From an uncultured Pseudomonadales bacterium (lineage in GTDB: Bacteria > Pseudomonadota > Gammaproteobacteria > Pseudomonadales > Porticoccaceae), in the NCBI GenBank assembly GCA_943788895.1, contig CALSRZ010000001.1, positions 1 to 64,000 of the forward strand: a stretch of DNA of 64,000 bases, in the 5' to 3' direction. Positions 15,619 to 25,209 of the stretch are shown here, piece after piece. The stretch's first letter is position 1. Every line of letters starts with the position of its first letter. The translations under genes were made by a program, and so were the position numbers. Under the pieces are notes generated by a model, which searched no databases, was not told where the DNA came from, and was given only the letters and a program-made list of their open reading frames with translations.

Positions 15619-16960
15619 TTAAATTGGCCAGTCTACCGTATCTCTGGAATCGAGCTGTTCAAGATGCTGATCGCCGCCCCAGCGTTTTATAAATAATCTA
15701 TCGGGATCGTAGATTTGTGTCTGTTTCTCCAGATCAAAACGTCGGTGACCTCGAGGGTCTGCACCAACCCCGGCAAGGTATTGCCAGTTGCCCCAGTTGG
15801 AGGCGACATCATAGTCGATAAGCTGTTGCTCCATATAGGCGGCACCGTAGCGCCAGTCGAGGTTTAACTCGTGAACAAAGCAGCTGGCGACCAGCTGTCT
15901 GCCACGATTGGACATGTAGCCGGTGGCATTTAGCTGTTTCATGCAGGCATTGACTATGGGGTAGGGGGTATTGCCCTGACACCATTTCTGGAAGCGTTCC
16001 GGATAAAAGCTGGTTGTCGGATTGGTGTTTTTAATGCCATTAAATTTGAACAATTTTCCTCTGTAGCTCTGGGCATACCATTGAAAATACTCTCGCCATA
16101 AAAGCTCAAAGTAGATCCAGTAGGTAGACTCATTGGATTCAATCTTTGATTCGTACTGATGCAGGTCATCAATAATTTGTCGGGCAGAAATGCTGCCATT
16201 GCTCAGCCAGGGTGAAAATTTGGTTGAGTAATCCATTCCATCGAGCCCGTTGCGAGTTTCTTTATAGGTGCTGGCATTCTTAGTTTGAAAGTAGCTGCGT
16301 AGATGTTGCTTGCCGGCCCGAGAGCCTCCCTTAAATAGCTGACCTTCGCCGAGTTGAGAGTGGAGAGACTGCGCGTTCCAGACGGCCTGCCAATTCTGTT
16401 TGCTGGTTAAGCAGCTGTTTGGTAGCTGGGGTGGTTTCCCCAGCGGTGCTCTTATAGAAATATCTGAAACCATTCGTCGGAATTTGGAAAAGCTGTCCGG
16501 CAGTTTATCGAGAGTAAATGGCAGCTGTGATTTATCAAATAAGGTGTGAGTGTCGATCTGATTAAACTGGATCATGCTGTAGCGTTTGCTCAGGGTGTCC
16601 CAGATTTTTCGCTTGTATTCGCTAGCACTATTACTGCGGTAAATATGCGAAATATTATATTGGGTAATCAATTCGGGAATTAGGCTCCGCAGGGGATTTA
16701 AATTCGACTAACAGCTGTTGTCCCTGCTCGGCCAGTGACTTTTCTAAATCGACCAAGCTATCAAATAAAAACTGCTGGCGGTTTGGTGATAGCTTGCTGG
16801 GTGCCTGTTGATCGGAAAAGGTAGATTTTGGGCGAACGCAGTAGAGGCAAATAAGTGTGTCGACTTCACTTGCCGCTTTGTGAAGGGCTGGGTTGTCATC
16901 AATGCGCAAGTCATTGGTAAACCAAAATAGTCCGGTTTTTTTAACTTGATCCAATGCCAT
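15619..16960 (-). CDS. DASH-type cryptochrome/photolyase (frameshifted)
   Basis: Two overlapping frames, 16960-16655 and 16671-15619, encode the halves of one 446-residue DASH cryptochrome: GLFWFTNDLRIDDNPAL at the N-terminus (antenna domain), then GGSRAGKQHLRSYF, WIYFELLWREYFQWYA and MSNRGRQLVASCFVHEL with WRYGAAYMEQQLIDYD for FAD binding. A single extra base around 16681-16690 breaks the frame; removing it reads A-E-L-I-P-E-L-I-T-Q smoothly across. DASH proteins bind FAD and a folate and repair cyclobutane dimers in single-stranded DNA or act as blue-light sensors. ATG 16960 is chosen for AGGGAG upstream. Confidence 0.85.
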
Positions 16961-17026
16961 AGTTAGCTGCTCCCTAATATTATTTTGCCCTGTATACACA
17001 ATATATTTACGCTGTAGCTGCTATTT

Positions 17027-17072
17027 TGGATTGGCTGTTAACCCTCTGTTTTAGGGTTTTACCGGCAATCCA
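17027..17072. repeat. nested inverted repeat in the divergent cryptochrome/DUF3429 promoter region
   Basis: Outer arms TGGATTG (17027-17033) and CAATCCA (17066-17072) enclose inner arms AACCCT (17040-17045) and AGGGTT (17053-17058). It lies in the 164-base gap between the divergent starts of the DASH gene and the DUF3429 gene. TGTATACA (16991-16998) lies nearby, 31 bases from the cryptochrome ATG. Either may be an operator; no regulator gene is in the window. Confidence 0.5.
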
Positions 17073-17124
17073 ATCAAGGCTTTATCTCGTAAAAATAGAA
17101 ATAACAATTTCAGTGTAAAAGAAA

Positions 17125-17658
17125 ATGAATATACTCAGCCCGGAACGCTCTGCTTTCGGAATAGCGAAAGTATTAGGATTTGCTGGTTTGATCCCTTTCT
17201 TATTGCCAGTCCTGCTAATGATTCAGGGGACATTGTCCGCCAAAGGGTTTGAGAGTGCGTCACTGTTTGGTTTCTATGCACCCTATGTGTTTGTTACTTA
17301 CAGCGCGATTATTCTCAGCTTTTTATGTGGCGCGCTATGGGGCAAAGCGGTCTCTGGGGATTGCCGGCAGTCAGCCAATGCAGTGTTGATATTCAGTAAC
17401 CTGATTGCCCTTAGTGCCTGGAGCTGTACTCTGCTTATCTATCTGGCGCCGATTATGTCGATCTTTGCGCTGGCATTGTTACTGGCCGGGTTTTTAGCCG
17501 TGCTGTTCTGCGAGCGTGAGTTTGAGCAGATAAGAGGCCAGCAGGGCTCTGAAAAAGATTTCCGGGAATCAGGCTATTGGAAAATGCGCGTGCAACTCAC
17601 GGCGCTTGTCTGCCTTTTACACCTTATAGTTATCACCTTAATGATTCAGGAGTTTTGA
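17125..17658 (+). CDS. DUF3429 family membrane protein
   Basis: 177 residues with five hydrophobic helices (about 15-33, 48-68, 87-106, 108-128, 152-173), typical of the DUF3429 family (GLIPFLLPVL..., FLCGALWG). It is an inner-membrane protein of unknown function that often occurs near photolyase genes. Divergent from the DASH cryptochrome and 3 bases ahead of the DCC protein gene; the three plus-strand genes to 18797 form an operon. Confidence 0.85.
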   Translation: MNILSPERSAFGIAKVLGFAGLIPFLLPVLLMIQGTLSAKGFESASLFGFYAPYVFVTYSAIILSFLCGALWGKAVSGDCRQSANAVLIFSNLIALSAWSCTLLIYLAPIMSIFALALLLAGFLAVLFCEREFEQIRGQQGSEKDFRESGYWKMRVQLTALVCLLHLIVITLMIQEF

Positions 17659-17661
17659 TCT

Positions 17662-18060
17662 GTGGCTGAACTGATTATTTTTTACGATGGCGGCTGTCCA
17701 CTCTGTGTTTCAGAGATGCGTCATCTATCCAAGCTTGATATCGAGGGCAAGATCAGTCTGGAAAATATCTACGCTGATAACTTTAGCGAGCGCTTTCCCC
17801 ATATAGATCAGCAGCGCGCCGATCAAATACTTCACGGCCAGCTCGCCAATGGTGAAGTGATCTATGCATTGGATGTGACTTACAACGCCTGGGCGCTGGT
17901 GGGTAAGCGTCATTGGGTAGCCATACTGCGCTGGCCGATCATCAAGCAGATTGCCGATTATAGCTATCTGTTTTTTGCCAAATACCGCTCGACAATTTCC
18001 AGACTGCTGACCGGTAGCGAGCGCTGTGAAATGTGCGTGATCAACAGAGAGCAGTCATGA
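17662..18060 (+). CDS. DCC family (DUF393) thiol-disulfide oxidoreductase-like protein
   Basis: 132 residues, starting at GTG 17662 (AGGAG 9 bases before). The N-terminal DGGCPLCVSEM gives the D-x-x-C-P-x-C family signature, with a thioredoxin-like active site. The end contains CEMCV. Members are predicted to be thiol-disulfide oxidoreductases. Its stop TGA overlaps the ATG of the SDR gene (ATGA at 18057-18060), which indicates translational coupling. Confidence 0.85.
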   Translation: MAELIIFYDGGCPLCVSEMRHLSKLDIEGKISLENIYADNFSERFPHIDQQRADQILHGQLANGEVIYALDVTYNAWALVGKRHWVAILRWPIIKQIADYSYLFFAKYRSTISRLLTGSERCEMCVINREQS

Positions 18061-18797
18061 TGCCAGCAGAGAAAACTAATGCACTGGTTCTCGGTGCCAG
18101 CGGTGGTTTGGCTCAGGCTTTAATTGCAGGATTTTTAGCCGATCAAAATATCGAGACTGTCATTGCGGTAAGCAGTAAGCCAGCCGCTGACTCTGTTCAG
18201 GCTGAAAGCGGACTGCTGTGGATTCAGACGGAGTATGCGGAGCCGGCTATGGCTGAGGTGGTTGAGCAGCTGAAAGACTACAGCGGCAGCATAAGCAGGG
18301 TCTGTATCTGTCATGGTCTGTTGCATACGGATAGCCTCTGGCCTGAAAAGCGTCTTGAAGATATTAAGCCGGAAGCTTTGCATGAAATATTTCAAGCCAA
18401 TGCTGTGGTGCCTGCGCTGTGGTTAAAACTTTTGCACAGGGTGCTTAAAGCGAAGCAGCCGACAATTGTGGCGGCGTTAAGTGCCAGAGTGGGTAGTATT
18501 AGTGATAACCGTCTGGGTGGCTGGTATGCCTATCGCAGTTCGAAATCTGCGCTGAATATGCTGTTGAAAAATATCGCTATTGAGTATGCGCGACGGGTGA
18601 AAAATGTAAAGCTGATTTCTTTCCATCCCGGGACTACGGATACTGATTTATCAAAACCATTTCAGGCAGCTGTTCCCGAGGGCAAGCTGTTTACGCCGGA
18701 ATTTGTTGCCGAGCGTTTAATCGGGATTATGGATAATGCTGTGGTTGATGGGCAGCTGTCTTATCTGGATTGGGATAATAAGACGATCCCCTATTAA
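18057..18797 (+). CDS. short-chain dehydrogenase/reductase, CsgA-like
   Basis: 246 residues, Rossmann fold. NALVLGASGGLAQAL is the glycine-rich cofactor loop, CHGLLH replaces the NAG motif, and the catalytic S..Y-x-x-x-K is read as SARVGS...GWYAYRSSKSALN. The C-terminal FHPGTTDTDLSKPF is typical of the C-factor subgroup. The substrate is unknown. The ATG at 18057 fits the family length; the upstream TTG/GTG extension overlaps the previous gene. It ends exactly where the convergent YceI lipoprotein gene ends. Confidence 0.88.
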   Translation: MMPAEKTNALVLGASGGLAQALIAGFLADQNIETVIAVSSKPAADSVQAESGLLWIQTEYAEPAMAEVVEQLKDYSGSISRVCICHGLLHTDSLWPEKRLEDIKPEALHEIFQANAVVPALWLKLLHRVLKAKQPTIVAALSARVGSISDNRLGGWYAYRSSKSALNMLLKNIAIEYARRVKNVKLISFHPGTTDTDLSKPFQAAVPEGKLFTPEFVAERLIGIMDNAVVDGQLSYLDWDNKTIPY

Positions 18798-19514
18798 TTA
18801 TTTTTGCGCCACTATTCTAAAATCCAGCTCCAACCTATCTTCGACTTTAATTAGGCCATTCATAATCGAGAATGGCTGAATACCAAAGTCAGTTTGCAGG
18901 ATTGAAAATTTTCCGCTGAGAATAAGCTCGCTGTCGCTGACTTCCTCTATCTCGATAGCTATTTTTTGCTTTTGATTGACGCCATGAATGGTCAGCAGTA
19001 CTTCAGTCTGGTCCCCTGAGAGGGCTGACAGACAGTCACTGCTATGTAAGCGGGCAAAGGGAAAATTCTCAGCATCAATACTTTTCAGCATATTGCTGGT
19101 GGTGCCAGCGATGTCATTTTGCGAGGGGCTGGAGAGTAACCCCGCCTCTGAACGCAGCTGGGCATTATCGACTTCAAGATTGGCGAGTTGAGCATAGAAG
19201 TCTGCCCGACAGTTGGGGTTCTGGAGGCTGTCTCTGTCGAGCAAAATAAACCCCTGAAGATCATGGCTGGCGACAATATGGTCATGTCCCAGGCTGGCCA
19301 TCATACCGCCCCGTCGAACGGTGATTAAAATTCTTGAGGCAGGGCTGTCGACTTTATAGATAGAGTCGCTTTCTTGGTCTGTATAGATGGAAGTGGGAAA
19401 ATCGGCTGGTGCTTTTTTCGAGGAAGAAAGCTCTTGCTGGGTGGCACAGCCGCCTAGCAGTAACCAAGCTAGTAGGGGGATGGCCGCATTTCTAAGTAGG
19501 CTATTCCGACGCAT
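18798..19514 (-). CDS. YceI-like domain lipoprotein
   Basis: 238 residues. The signal peptide ends in a lipobox, LLLGGC (Cys about 23), so it is predicted to be lipid-anchored in the periplasm. Residues about 50-236 look like a YceI-type beta-barrel: SRILITVRRGGMMASLGHDHIV..., ILSGKFSILQTDFGIQPFSI. YceI proteins bind isoprenoid-type lipids. It overlaps the second YceI gene by 14 bases in one operon with cytochrome b561. Confidence 0.85.
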   Translation of the reverse strand: MRRNSLLRNAAIPLLAWLLLGGCATQQELSSSKKAPADFPTSIYTDQESDSIYKVDSPASRILITVRRGGMMASLGHDHIVASHDLQGFILLDRDSLQNPNCRADFYAQLANLEVDNAQLRSEAGLLSSPSQNDIAGTTSNMLKSIDAENFPFARLHSSDCLSALSGDQTEVLLTIHGVNQKQKIAIEIEEVSDSELILSGKFSILQTDFGIQPFSIMNGLIKVEDRLELDFRIVAQK

Positions 19515-20082
19515 GTTTTAGCATCTTTACAGCAAAGCTGACATCGACATCTATCCCAATCTGATCGCCACTGGCCCACTCTGGACTACCAATTGCAAAG
19601 TCGCTGCGGCTCAGGGTTAATTTTCCACTCATGGATACGCTGTCGGCTGAGGGCTGCCAGCTAAAAGGGACATTAACAGGCTGGCTAATACCTTTAAGCT
19701 GCAGCTTGCCTTTGGCAAGAAACTCAGTGTCGCTAACCACTTTAATTTCATCGCTGAAAAATACCGCCTGGCTATGGCTTTTAATATCAAACCAATCGAC
19801 ATCGCGAATCGCCTGATTAATATCTGAGTTGCCCATATCGACACTGGTGATATCCACAACAACCCGCAGCTGTTGCTGGGCGATATAGTCCACAGTGAAT
19901 GCTTTGAATTGGCCATTGATCGGCAGCTGTTCAAAATTGACCGAATAGCTTAGCTCGCTCTGAGCAGGGTCAGACTGCCATTTAGAAGCCCTTTGCAAAT
20001 CAGAAGCCCTTTGCAATTCGGCCGCGCTGGTAAGCTGGCAAAATAAATAGGCTGTCAGGATAAGATATTTTATAGTTTGCAT
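19501..20082 (-). CDS. YceI family periplasmic protein
   Basis: 193 residues: signal peptide (about 1-20, cleaved near TSA-A), then a YceI barrel (SELSYSVNFEQLPINGQFKAF..., GKLTLSRSDFAIGSPEWASGDQIGIDVDV). It probably carries a polyisoprenoid such as a quinone-related lipid. The pairing with cytochrome b561 immediately upstream is a well-known YceI context. A duplicated hexapeptide (LQRASD/LQRASK) follows the cleavage site. Confidence 0.92.
   Translation of the reverse strand: MQTIKYLILTAYLFCQLTSAAELQRASDLQRASKWQSDPAQSELSYSVNFEQLPINGQFKAFTVDYIAQQQLRVVVDITSVDMGNSDINQAIRDVDWFDIKSHSQAVFFSDEIKVVSDTEFLAKGKLQLKGISQPVNVPFSWQPSADSVSMSGKLTLSRSDFAIGSPEWASGDQIGIDVDVSFAVKMLKHASE
19984..20019. repeat. 18-bp in-frame tandem duplication in yceI
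   Basis: Two units, AGAAGCCCTTTGCAAATC and AGAAGCCCTTTGCAATTC (19984-20001 and 20002-20019), differ at one base and encode LQRASK and LQRASD just after the signal peptide. It is another case of an 18-bp duplication behind an export signal, as in the MBL-fold protein at 3.0 kb. Confidence 0.85.
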
Positions 20083-20091
20083 TAAATAGTT

Positions 20092-20629
20092 TTAAAACCA
20101 CATACGTTTAAGAATACTGTCGCGCAATTTAAAGTGGTGGTATAGCGCCGCACCTATATGCACAAGCAGAATAATAATCAGCATTATTACACAGACTTCA
20201 TGGACTTCTGCGGCCAGATTTTTAAGCGCTTCGTCGGGACCGGTAATGGCCGGCAACTCAATCAGCCAGAAAAGCTTGGTGGGAATATTGGCCGCGGAGG
20301 TGGTTATCCAGCCACTAATTGGCAGGGCAAGCATTAGTCCGTAGAGCAGGGCATGGGCCAGTTGTGCCAGTCGCCGCTGGATTGGGTTGTTGTCGAGGGG
20401 CTTGGGGATTGTGCCGGTTATACGCCAGAGTAGCCGTTCAATGGCGAGTAGTAGAATTAGCATGCCAATGGATTTATGCCAGACAAATAGATCCAGTTTT
20501 AACGGGAGATAGCTTGAGTTCTTCGGCGTAAAAGCCCAGTGGGATCTGAATTAAAATCAATACGGCAGTTAGCCAGTGCAGCAGCTTGCTCAGCCATCCC
20601 CAGTGATTTTCTGTATTGCGCATTGTCAT
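20092..20629 (-). CDS. cytochrome b561 (frameshifted)
   Basis: A 178-residue di-haem b561 once one base is removed from the A4 run at 20497-20500. The N-terminal frame (ATG 20629, AGGAG upstream) reads MTMRNTENHWGWLSKLLHWLT, continuing to LSPVK. The C-terminal frame resumes with LDLFVWHKSIG and holds the rest (AHALLYGLMLALPISGWI, VHEVCVIMLIIILLVHIGAAL). Four helices; haem ligand candidates are His in LLHWL, WHKS, AHALL and VHIGAALYHH. It oxidises quinol in the inner membrane and is commonly found with YceI proteins. Confidence 0.85.
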
Positions 20630-20763
20630 TAAAAGCTCCTTCTTTTAAGCAGTTTTCAAGTTGCCTATCATGCCTGAGCGAGGGGCTGTAAAACAATCAA
20701 AAGCGATGCCGCTGATCTGCTAATATACGCGCCCTAAAATTGCCGATAAAAAAAGAGACTTCT

Positions 20764-22087
20764 ATGTCCGATAACAGCCGATTAATTTGCGAGATTGTCG
20801 ACCTTATTCACGATGGTCGAGGGGTTGGCCGTCCGGATGGAAAAACCTGTTTTATCGAGGGTGCGCTACCCGGGGAGACTGTGGAGTTTCGCCGTCACAA
20901 TCAAAAGCGCAACTATGATGAAGCCCATGTGCTGGAGGTTATCTCTGCCTCTGAAAGCCGTATCCAGCCGCAGTGTAAGCACTTCCCGCGCTGCGGTGGC
21001 TGCACGGTGCAGCATCTCGAGCACGGCGCTCAGGTTAGCTTTAAAGAGAAGCAGCTTTTAGACAGTTTAGAGCGCAGCGGTATGCAGCCGAAAACTCTAC
21101 TGCCTGCGTTAAGCGGCCCGCAGTGGGCCTATCGCCGTCGCGCGCGATTGGCGGTGCAGCGCGCTAAAGATGGCAATGTACTGGTGGGTTTTCACAATCC
21201 CGGCAGTCGTCGAATTGAGCCTATAACTGAATGTCATGTGTTGGCTAGAACCTCTCGCGGCTATTGTGGTGGCACTGCCTGAATGGCTGACTGCGTTCCC
21301 GCCGGGTATTCGTCTTTTTGAGGTTGAGCTGTTGAGTGCTGACAATGGCTTGGCGATTGCCGTCGAAGCTAGCAGGGCACCGTCGGCGACTGAGCTTGAG
21401 CAGATGTTGGCGAGCATGAAAATGTTCACGACGAGTTCTGCCCAGCTGTGGTGGAAGACCAGCAGTCAGTCAAAATTTGTTCGTCTCGATACCGGTGGCG
21501 AGTCCCTTGAGTTGGCTCTGACTGATGATGTTCGACTGCAAGTTCAGCCGGGACAGTTTGTTCAGGTGAATGGCGAGATTAATCGCCAGATGATTGATCA
21601 GGTTTTATCTCTGGTACGTAAAACTGGAACGGATAAAACTGCCTCTAGTAAAAAAGGTTTGGCAGTGGATCTGTTTTGCGGCAGTGGAAATTTCTCCCTA
21701 CCACTGGCAGCCCATTTTGATCGAGTAATTGGTATTGAGGGTCTTGAGGGTCTGGTACGCAGTGCTGAGGCCAATGCTCAGCGCAATAATCTGACCAATA
21801 TCGAGTTTATGGTTTCCGATCTCAATGATTGGTCGGGTATGCGCAAGCTCAAAGAAAAGATCGATCTGGTATTGCTCGATCCGCCGAGAAATGGTGCGGC
21901 TGGCGCTATGCCTTGGATTGCAAAGGCTAAGCCCAAGCAGATTATTTATATCTCCTGTCACCCCTCGACCATGGTCAGGGATGCCAAATTATTGACTGAG
22001 GCGGGCTACAGTTTAAGTGCTGCGGGGGTTATGGATATGTTTCCTCACACGGCTCATGTAGAGGCGATTGCGCTGTTCGAAAAATAG
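20764..22087 (+). CDS. rlmD: 23S rRNA (uracil-C5)-methyltransferase RlmD (frameshifted)
   Basis: 440 residues if one extra base near 21240-21246 is removed, close to the 433 of E. coli RlmD. The first frame holds a TRAM domain and the Fe-S cysteines (CKHFPRCGGCTVQHL). The second frame resumes at LEPLAAIVVAL and contains the SAM site (VDLFCGSGNFSLPLA) and the catalytic region LLDPPRNGA...IYISCHPSTMVRD. The enzyme makes m5U1939 in 23S rRNA. ATG 20764 (MSDNSRL...) is preferred over the longer frame. It is transcribed towards glyA. Confidence 0.88.
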
Positions 22088-22198
22088 GCAATTTTTCACT
22101 TATATTACTGTCAGCAGAATACGCTTTCGGGTAAACTGCGCGACTTCTTCAGTTCCGAAAATTTAATTATTAACACAACCTTTGGGAATGCTCTAACT

Positions 22199-23458
22199 AT
22201 GTTTGATAAAAACCAGACTATTGAGAATTTTGATGCCGAAGTATGGGAATCCATGCAGCTCGAGAGCCAGCGTCAAGAACAACATATTGAATTGATTGCC
22301 TCTGAGAATTACACCAGCCCCGCAGTGATGGCGGCCCAGGGCAGCAAGTTGACTAACAAGTACGCCGAAGGCTATCCCGGTAAGCGTTACTACGGTGGTT
22401 GTGAATATGTTGATGTCAGCGAACAGCTGGCAATTGATCGTCTGAAAAGTCTCTATGGTGCGGAATATGCCAATGTGCAGCCACACTCCGGATCTCAGGC
22501 TAACAGTGCAGTATTCCTCGCGTTGATCAAGGGCGGCGACACAATTTTGGGTATGAGCCTGGCCGACGGTGGTCACCTGACTCACGGTGCCAAGCCAAAC
22601 TTCTCTGGCAAACTCTACAACCCAATCCAGTACGGCTTAAACGCCGAGACTGGTCTGGTGGATTACGATCAGGTTGAAGCTCTGGCGATCGAACACAAGC
22701 CGGCAATGATTATCGCTGGTTTCTCAGCTTACTCCGGCATTATGGACTGGGCCCGTTTCCGCGAAATCGCAGACAAAGTGGGCGCTTACTTAATGGTTGA
22801 TATGGCCCACGTATCTGGTCTGGTTGCCGCTGGTGTTTATCCAAACCCGGTTCCCCATGCCCATGTTGTGACTTCAACGACGCACAAAACTCTGCGTGGT
22901 CCCCGCGGTGGATTTATTATCACCAACGATGAAACAGTGGCTAAAAAATGTAACTCGGCAGTCTTTCCTGGTGGTCAGGGCGGCCCGTTGTGTCATGTGA
23001 TTGCAGCTAAGGCAATTGCCTTTAAAGAAGCGGCCAGCGATGAGTTTGTCACTTACCAGAAGCAAGTGGTTGCCAATGCTCAGGCAATGGCGGCGACCTT
23101 TATCGAGCGCGGCATTAATATTGTTTCCAATGGCACCGAGAACCACCTGATGCTGGTTAGCCTGATCGGTAAAGAGTACACAGGTACTGATGCTGATCGC
23201 GCCATGGGCGAAGCGTTTATCACGGTTAACAAAAACGCTGTACCCAACGATCCACGCTCACCCTTTGTGACCTCTGGATTGCGTGTAGGTACACCGGCGA
23301 TCACTACGCGTGGTTTCGGCATCGATGAGACAGTTCAGCTGACTCACTGGATGTGCGATATCCTCGATAGCCTTGAGAATGGAACCTCTGAGCAGGTGAT
23401 TGCAGATGTTAAAGCCAAGGTGCTGGATATCTGTGCACGCTTCCCGGTTTACGGCTGA
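22199..23458 (+). CDS. glyA: serine hydroxymethyltransferase
   Basis: 419 residues, full length. A PLP enzyme that converts serine and tetrahydrofolate to glycine and methylene-THF. The PLP lysine is in [15 protein letters not shown]. Other marks are [15 protein letters not shown] at the N-terminus and [15 protein letters not shown] near the C-terminus. It heads the glyA-nrdR-rib gene order typical of Pseudomonas relatives but is closed off by its own strong terminator. Confidence 0.98.
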   Translation: MFDKNQTIENFDAEVWESMQLESQRQEQHIELIASENYTSPAVMAAQGSKLTNKYAEGYPGKRYYGGCEYVDVSEQLAIDRLKSLYGAEYANVQPHSGSQANSAVFLALIKGGDTILGMSLADGGHLTHGAKPNFSGKLYNPIQYGLNAETGLVDYDQVEALAIEHKPAMIIAGFSAYSGIMDWARFREIADKVGAYLMVDMAHVSGLVAAGVYPNPVPHAHVVTSTTHKTLRGPRGGFIITNDETVAKKCNSAVFPGGQGGPLCHVIAAKAIAFKEAASDEFVTYQKQVVANAQAMAATFIERGINIVSNGTENHLMLVSLIGKEYTGTDADRAMGEAFITVNKNAVPNDPRSPFVTSGLRVGTPAITTRGFGIDETVQLTHWMCDILDSLENGTSEQVIADVKAKVLDICARFPVYG

Positions 23459-23477
23459 GTTTAGGCGTCGATTGCTA

Positions 23478-23507
23478 AAAAGCCCTGTTTTTAACAGGGC
23501 TTTTTTT
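23478..23507 (+). terminator. rho-independent terminator of glyA
   Basis: AAAAAGCCCTGTT (23478-23490) pairs with AACAGGGCTTTTT (starting 23494) around a TTT loop and runs into eight T, 20 bases after the glyA stop. Confidence 0.92.
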
Positions 23508-23614
23508 TGCCCGTTATTTATGTGCAAAATCCAGCTCTGCCGGGGAATGCCAAATTGTCTTAAAAGACCGCATCCTGTGTTAGAATGGCGGCCCATTTTT
23601 TTCGATCTTTTGCT

Positions 23615-24088
23615 ATGTATTGTCCATTTTGTAATGCCGATGACACCAAGGTTATCGATTCTCGTCTAGTAGCCGATGGCGGACAAGTTCGTCGTCGTCG
23701 CGAGTGCGTTGCCTGTACTGAGCGATTTACCACCTATGAGATGGCCGAGCTGGTGATGCCGCGGGTAATTAAAACCGATGGTACGCGGGAAGTTTTTGAT
23801 GAAGAGAAGCTGCGTGCAGGTCTTCAGCGAGCATTGGAAAAACGTCCGGTATCCATAGAGCAGATCGAAGTCGCTCTCACCCAAATTAAACATTTTCTCC
23901 AGGTTACCGGTGAGCGTGAAGTCTCGTCGAGAATGATCGGTGAAGAGGTAATGACCAAATTGCGTGAATTGGATGAGGTTGCCTATGTGCGTTTTGCCTC
24001 GGTCTATCGCAGCTTCCAGGACTTAAGCGAATTTCAGGACGAGTTAAATCGTTTGAATGCGCTAAAACCCGTCGCGGAAAATAAGTAA
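23615..24088 (+). CDS. nrdR: transcriptional repressor NrdR
   Basis: 157 residues from ATG 23615 (MYCPFC), the conserved start of the family. Zinc ribbon CPFC...CVAC (residues 3-34), then an ATP-cone domain ([20 protein letters not shown]...). NrdR senses ATP/dATP and represses ribonucleotide reductase genes. Its TAA overlaps the ATG of ribD by one base (24088), so the two are coupled. Confidence 0.97.
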   Translation: MYCPFCNADDTKVIDSRLVADGGQVRRRRECVACTERFTTYEMAELVMPRVIKTDGTREVFDEEKLRAGLQRALEKRPVSIEQIEVALTQIKHFLQVTGEREVSSRMIGEEVMTKLRELDEVAYVRFASVYRSFQDLSEFQDELNRLNALKPVAENK

Positions 24089-25209
24089 TGAGCTTTTCAG
24101 TTATTGATCGCGAGATGATGTCGCGGGCGTTGCAGTTGGCGGCCAAAGGTCGTTATACCACCAGCCCAAATCCTGCAGTCGGCTGCGTTATTGTTGCTGA
24201 TGGCGAGATTGTCGGTGAAGGTTATACCCGGCCCGCCGGGGGCAATCACGCTGAAATAGAAGCGTTGCAGTCAGTTGCAGATGCTCAGGGCAGTACCGCT
24301 TACGTGACTCTGGAGCCATGCAGTCACAGTGGCAAGACTGGTCCCTGTGCCAGTGCACTTATTGATGCAGCTGTGGCTCGGGTGGTGATTGCCTGTGAAG
24401 ATCCCAACCCTGAGGTGGCTGGTAAGGGCATTAAATTATTACAGGATGCAGGTATAGAAGTGGCCTGCGGTCTGTTTGAAGATCAAGCTAGAGATTTGAA
24501 TAAAGGTTTTATCAAGCGCCATGAGCAGGGCCTGCCCTGGGTGTTGGTCAAGATGGCCGCGAGTCTCGATGGTCGCACAGCTATGGCCAGTGGCCAGAGC
24601 CAGTGGATTACCACGCCGGCGGCGCGCAAAGATGTGCAGCGACTGCGTGCGGCAAGCTGTGCAATTATTACTGGTATAGGCACACAGTTAATGGACGATC
24701 CGTCCCTGACCGTGCGTATAACCAATGAAGATGTTGGTGTCGAGGATAGTCTTCGCCAGCCACTGCGTGTGGTGGTTGATAGTAAGTTACAGATGAGCCC
24801 TGAGGCGCGGATGTTTGCGCAGCCGGGTAGTGTATTGGTAGCCACAATAGATGGCGACGAGCAGCGCAATAAAGCTGAGGCTTTAAAGCAGGCTGGTGCC
24901 GATATTGTGTTTTTACCTGCCCGCGATGGCCATGTGGATTTGCATGCGCTGTTGGTTGAGCTGGCAGAGCGCGAGTGTAACAGCGTGATGGTTGAGGCCG
25001 GTGCTGGTCTGGCCGGTGCTTTTGTCGCTGAAGGGCTGCTCGATGAGCTGGTCTGTTACTGGGCGCCAAAGTTATTTGGCAGTGATGCGCGGCCGATGTT
25101 TGGTTTGCCGATCAAGACTATTGATGCCCATTTGGCGCTGTCAGTTCAGGATATTCGCCAGATTGGTGAGGATATTAGGGTGACTCTGTATCCGGATAAG
25201 GATTACTAA
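24088..25209 (+). CDS. ribD: bifunctional riboflavin deaminase/reductase RibD
   Basis: 373 residues. The N-terminal deaminase domain has the zinc site HAEIEAL and EPCSHSGKTGPC; the C-terminal reductase domain starts near LPWVLVKMAASLDGRTA. It performs two consecutive steps of riboflavin synthesis from the RibA product. A 299-base gap with repeat-like sequence separates it from ribE, which is unusual for this operon. Confidence 0.97.
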   Translation: MSFSVIDREMMSRALQLAAKGRYTTSPNPAVGCVIVADGEIVGEGYTRPAGGNHAEIEALQSVADAQGSTAYVTLEPCSHSGKTGPCASALIDAAVARVVIACEDPNPEVAGKGIKLLQDAGIEVACGLFEDQARDLNKGFIKRHEQGLPWVLVKMAASLDGRTAMASGQSQWITTPAARKDVQRLRAASCAIITGIGTQLMDDPSLTVRITNEDVGVEDSLRQPLRVVVDSKLQMSPEARMFAQPGSVLVATIDGDEQRNKAEALKQAGADIVFLPARDGHVDLHALLVELAERECNSVMVEAGAGLAGAFVAEGLLDELVCYWAPKLFGSDARPMFGLPIKTIDAHLALSVQDIRQIGEDIRVTLYPDKDY

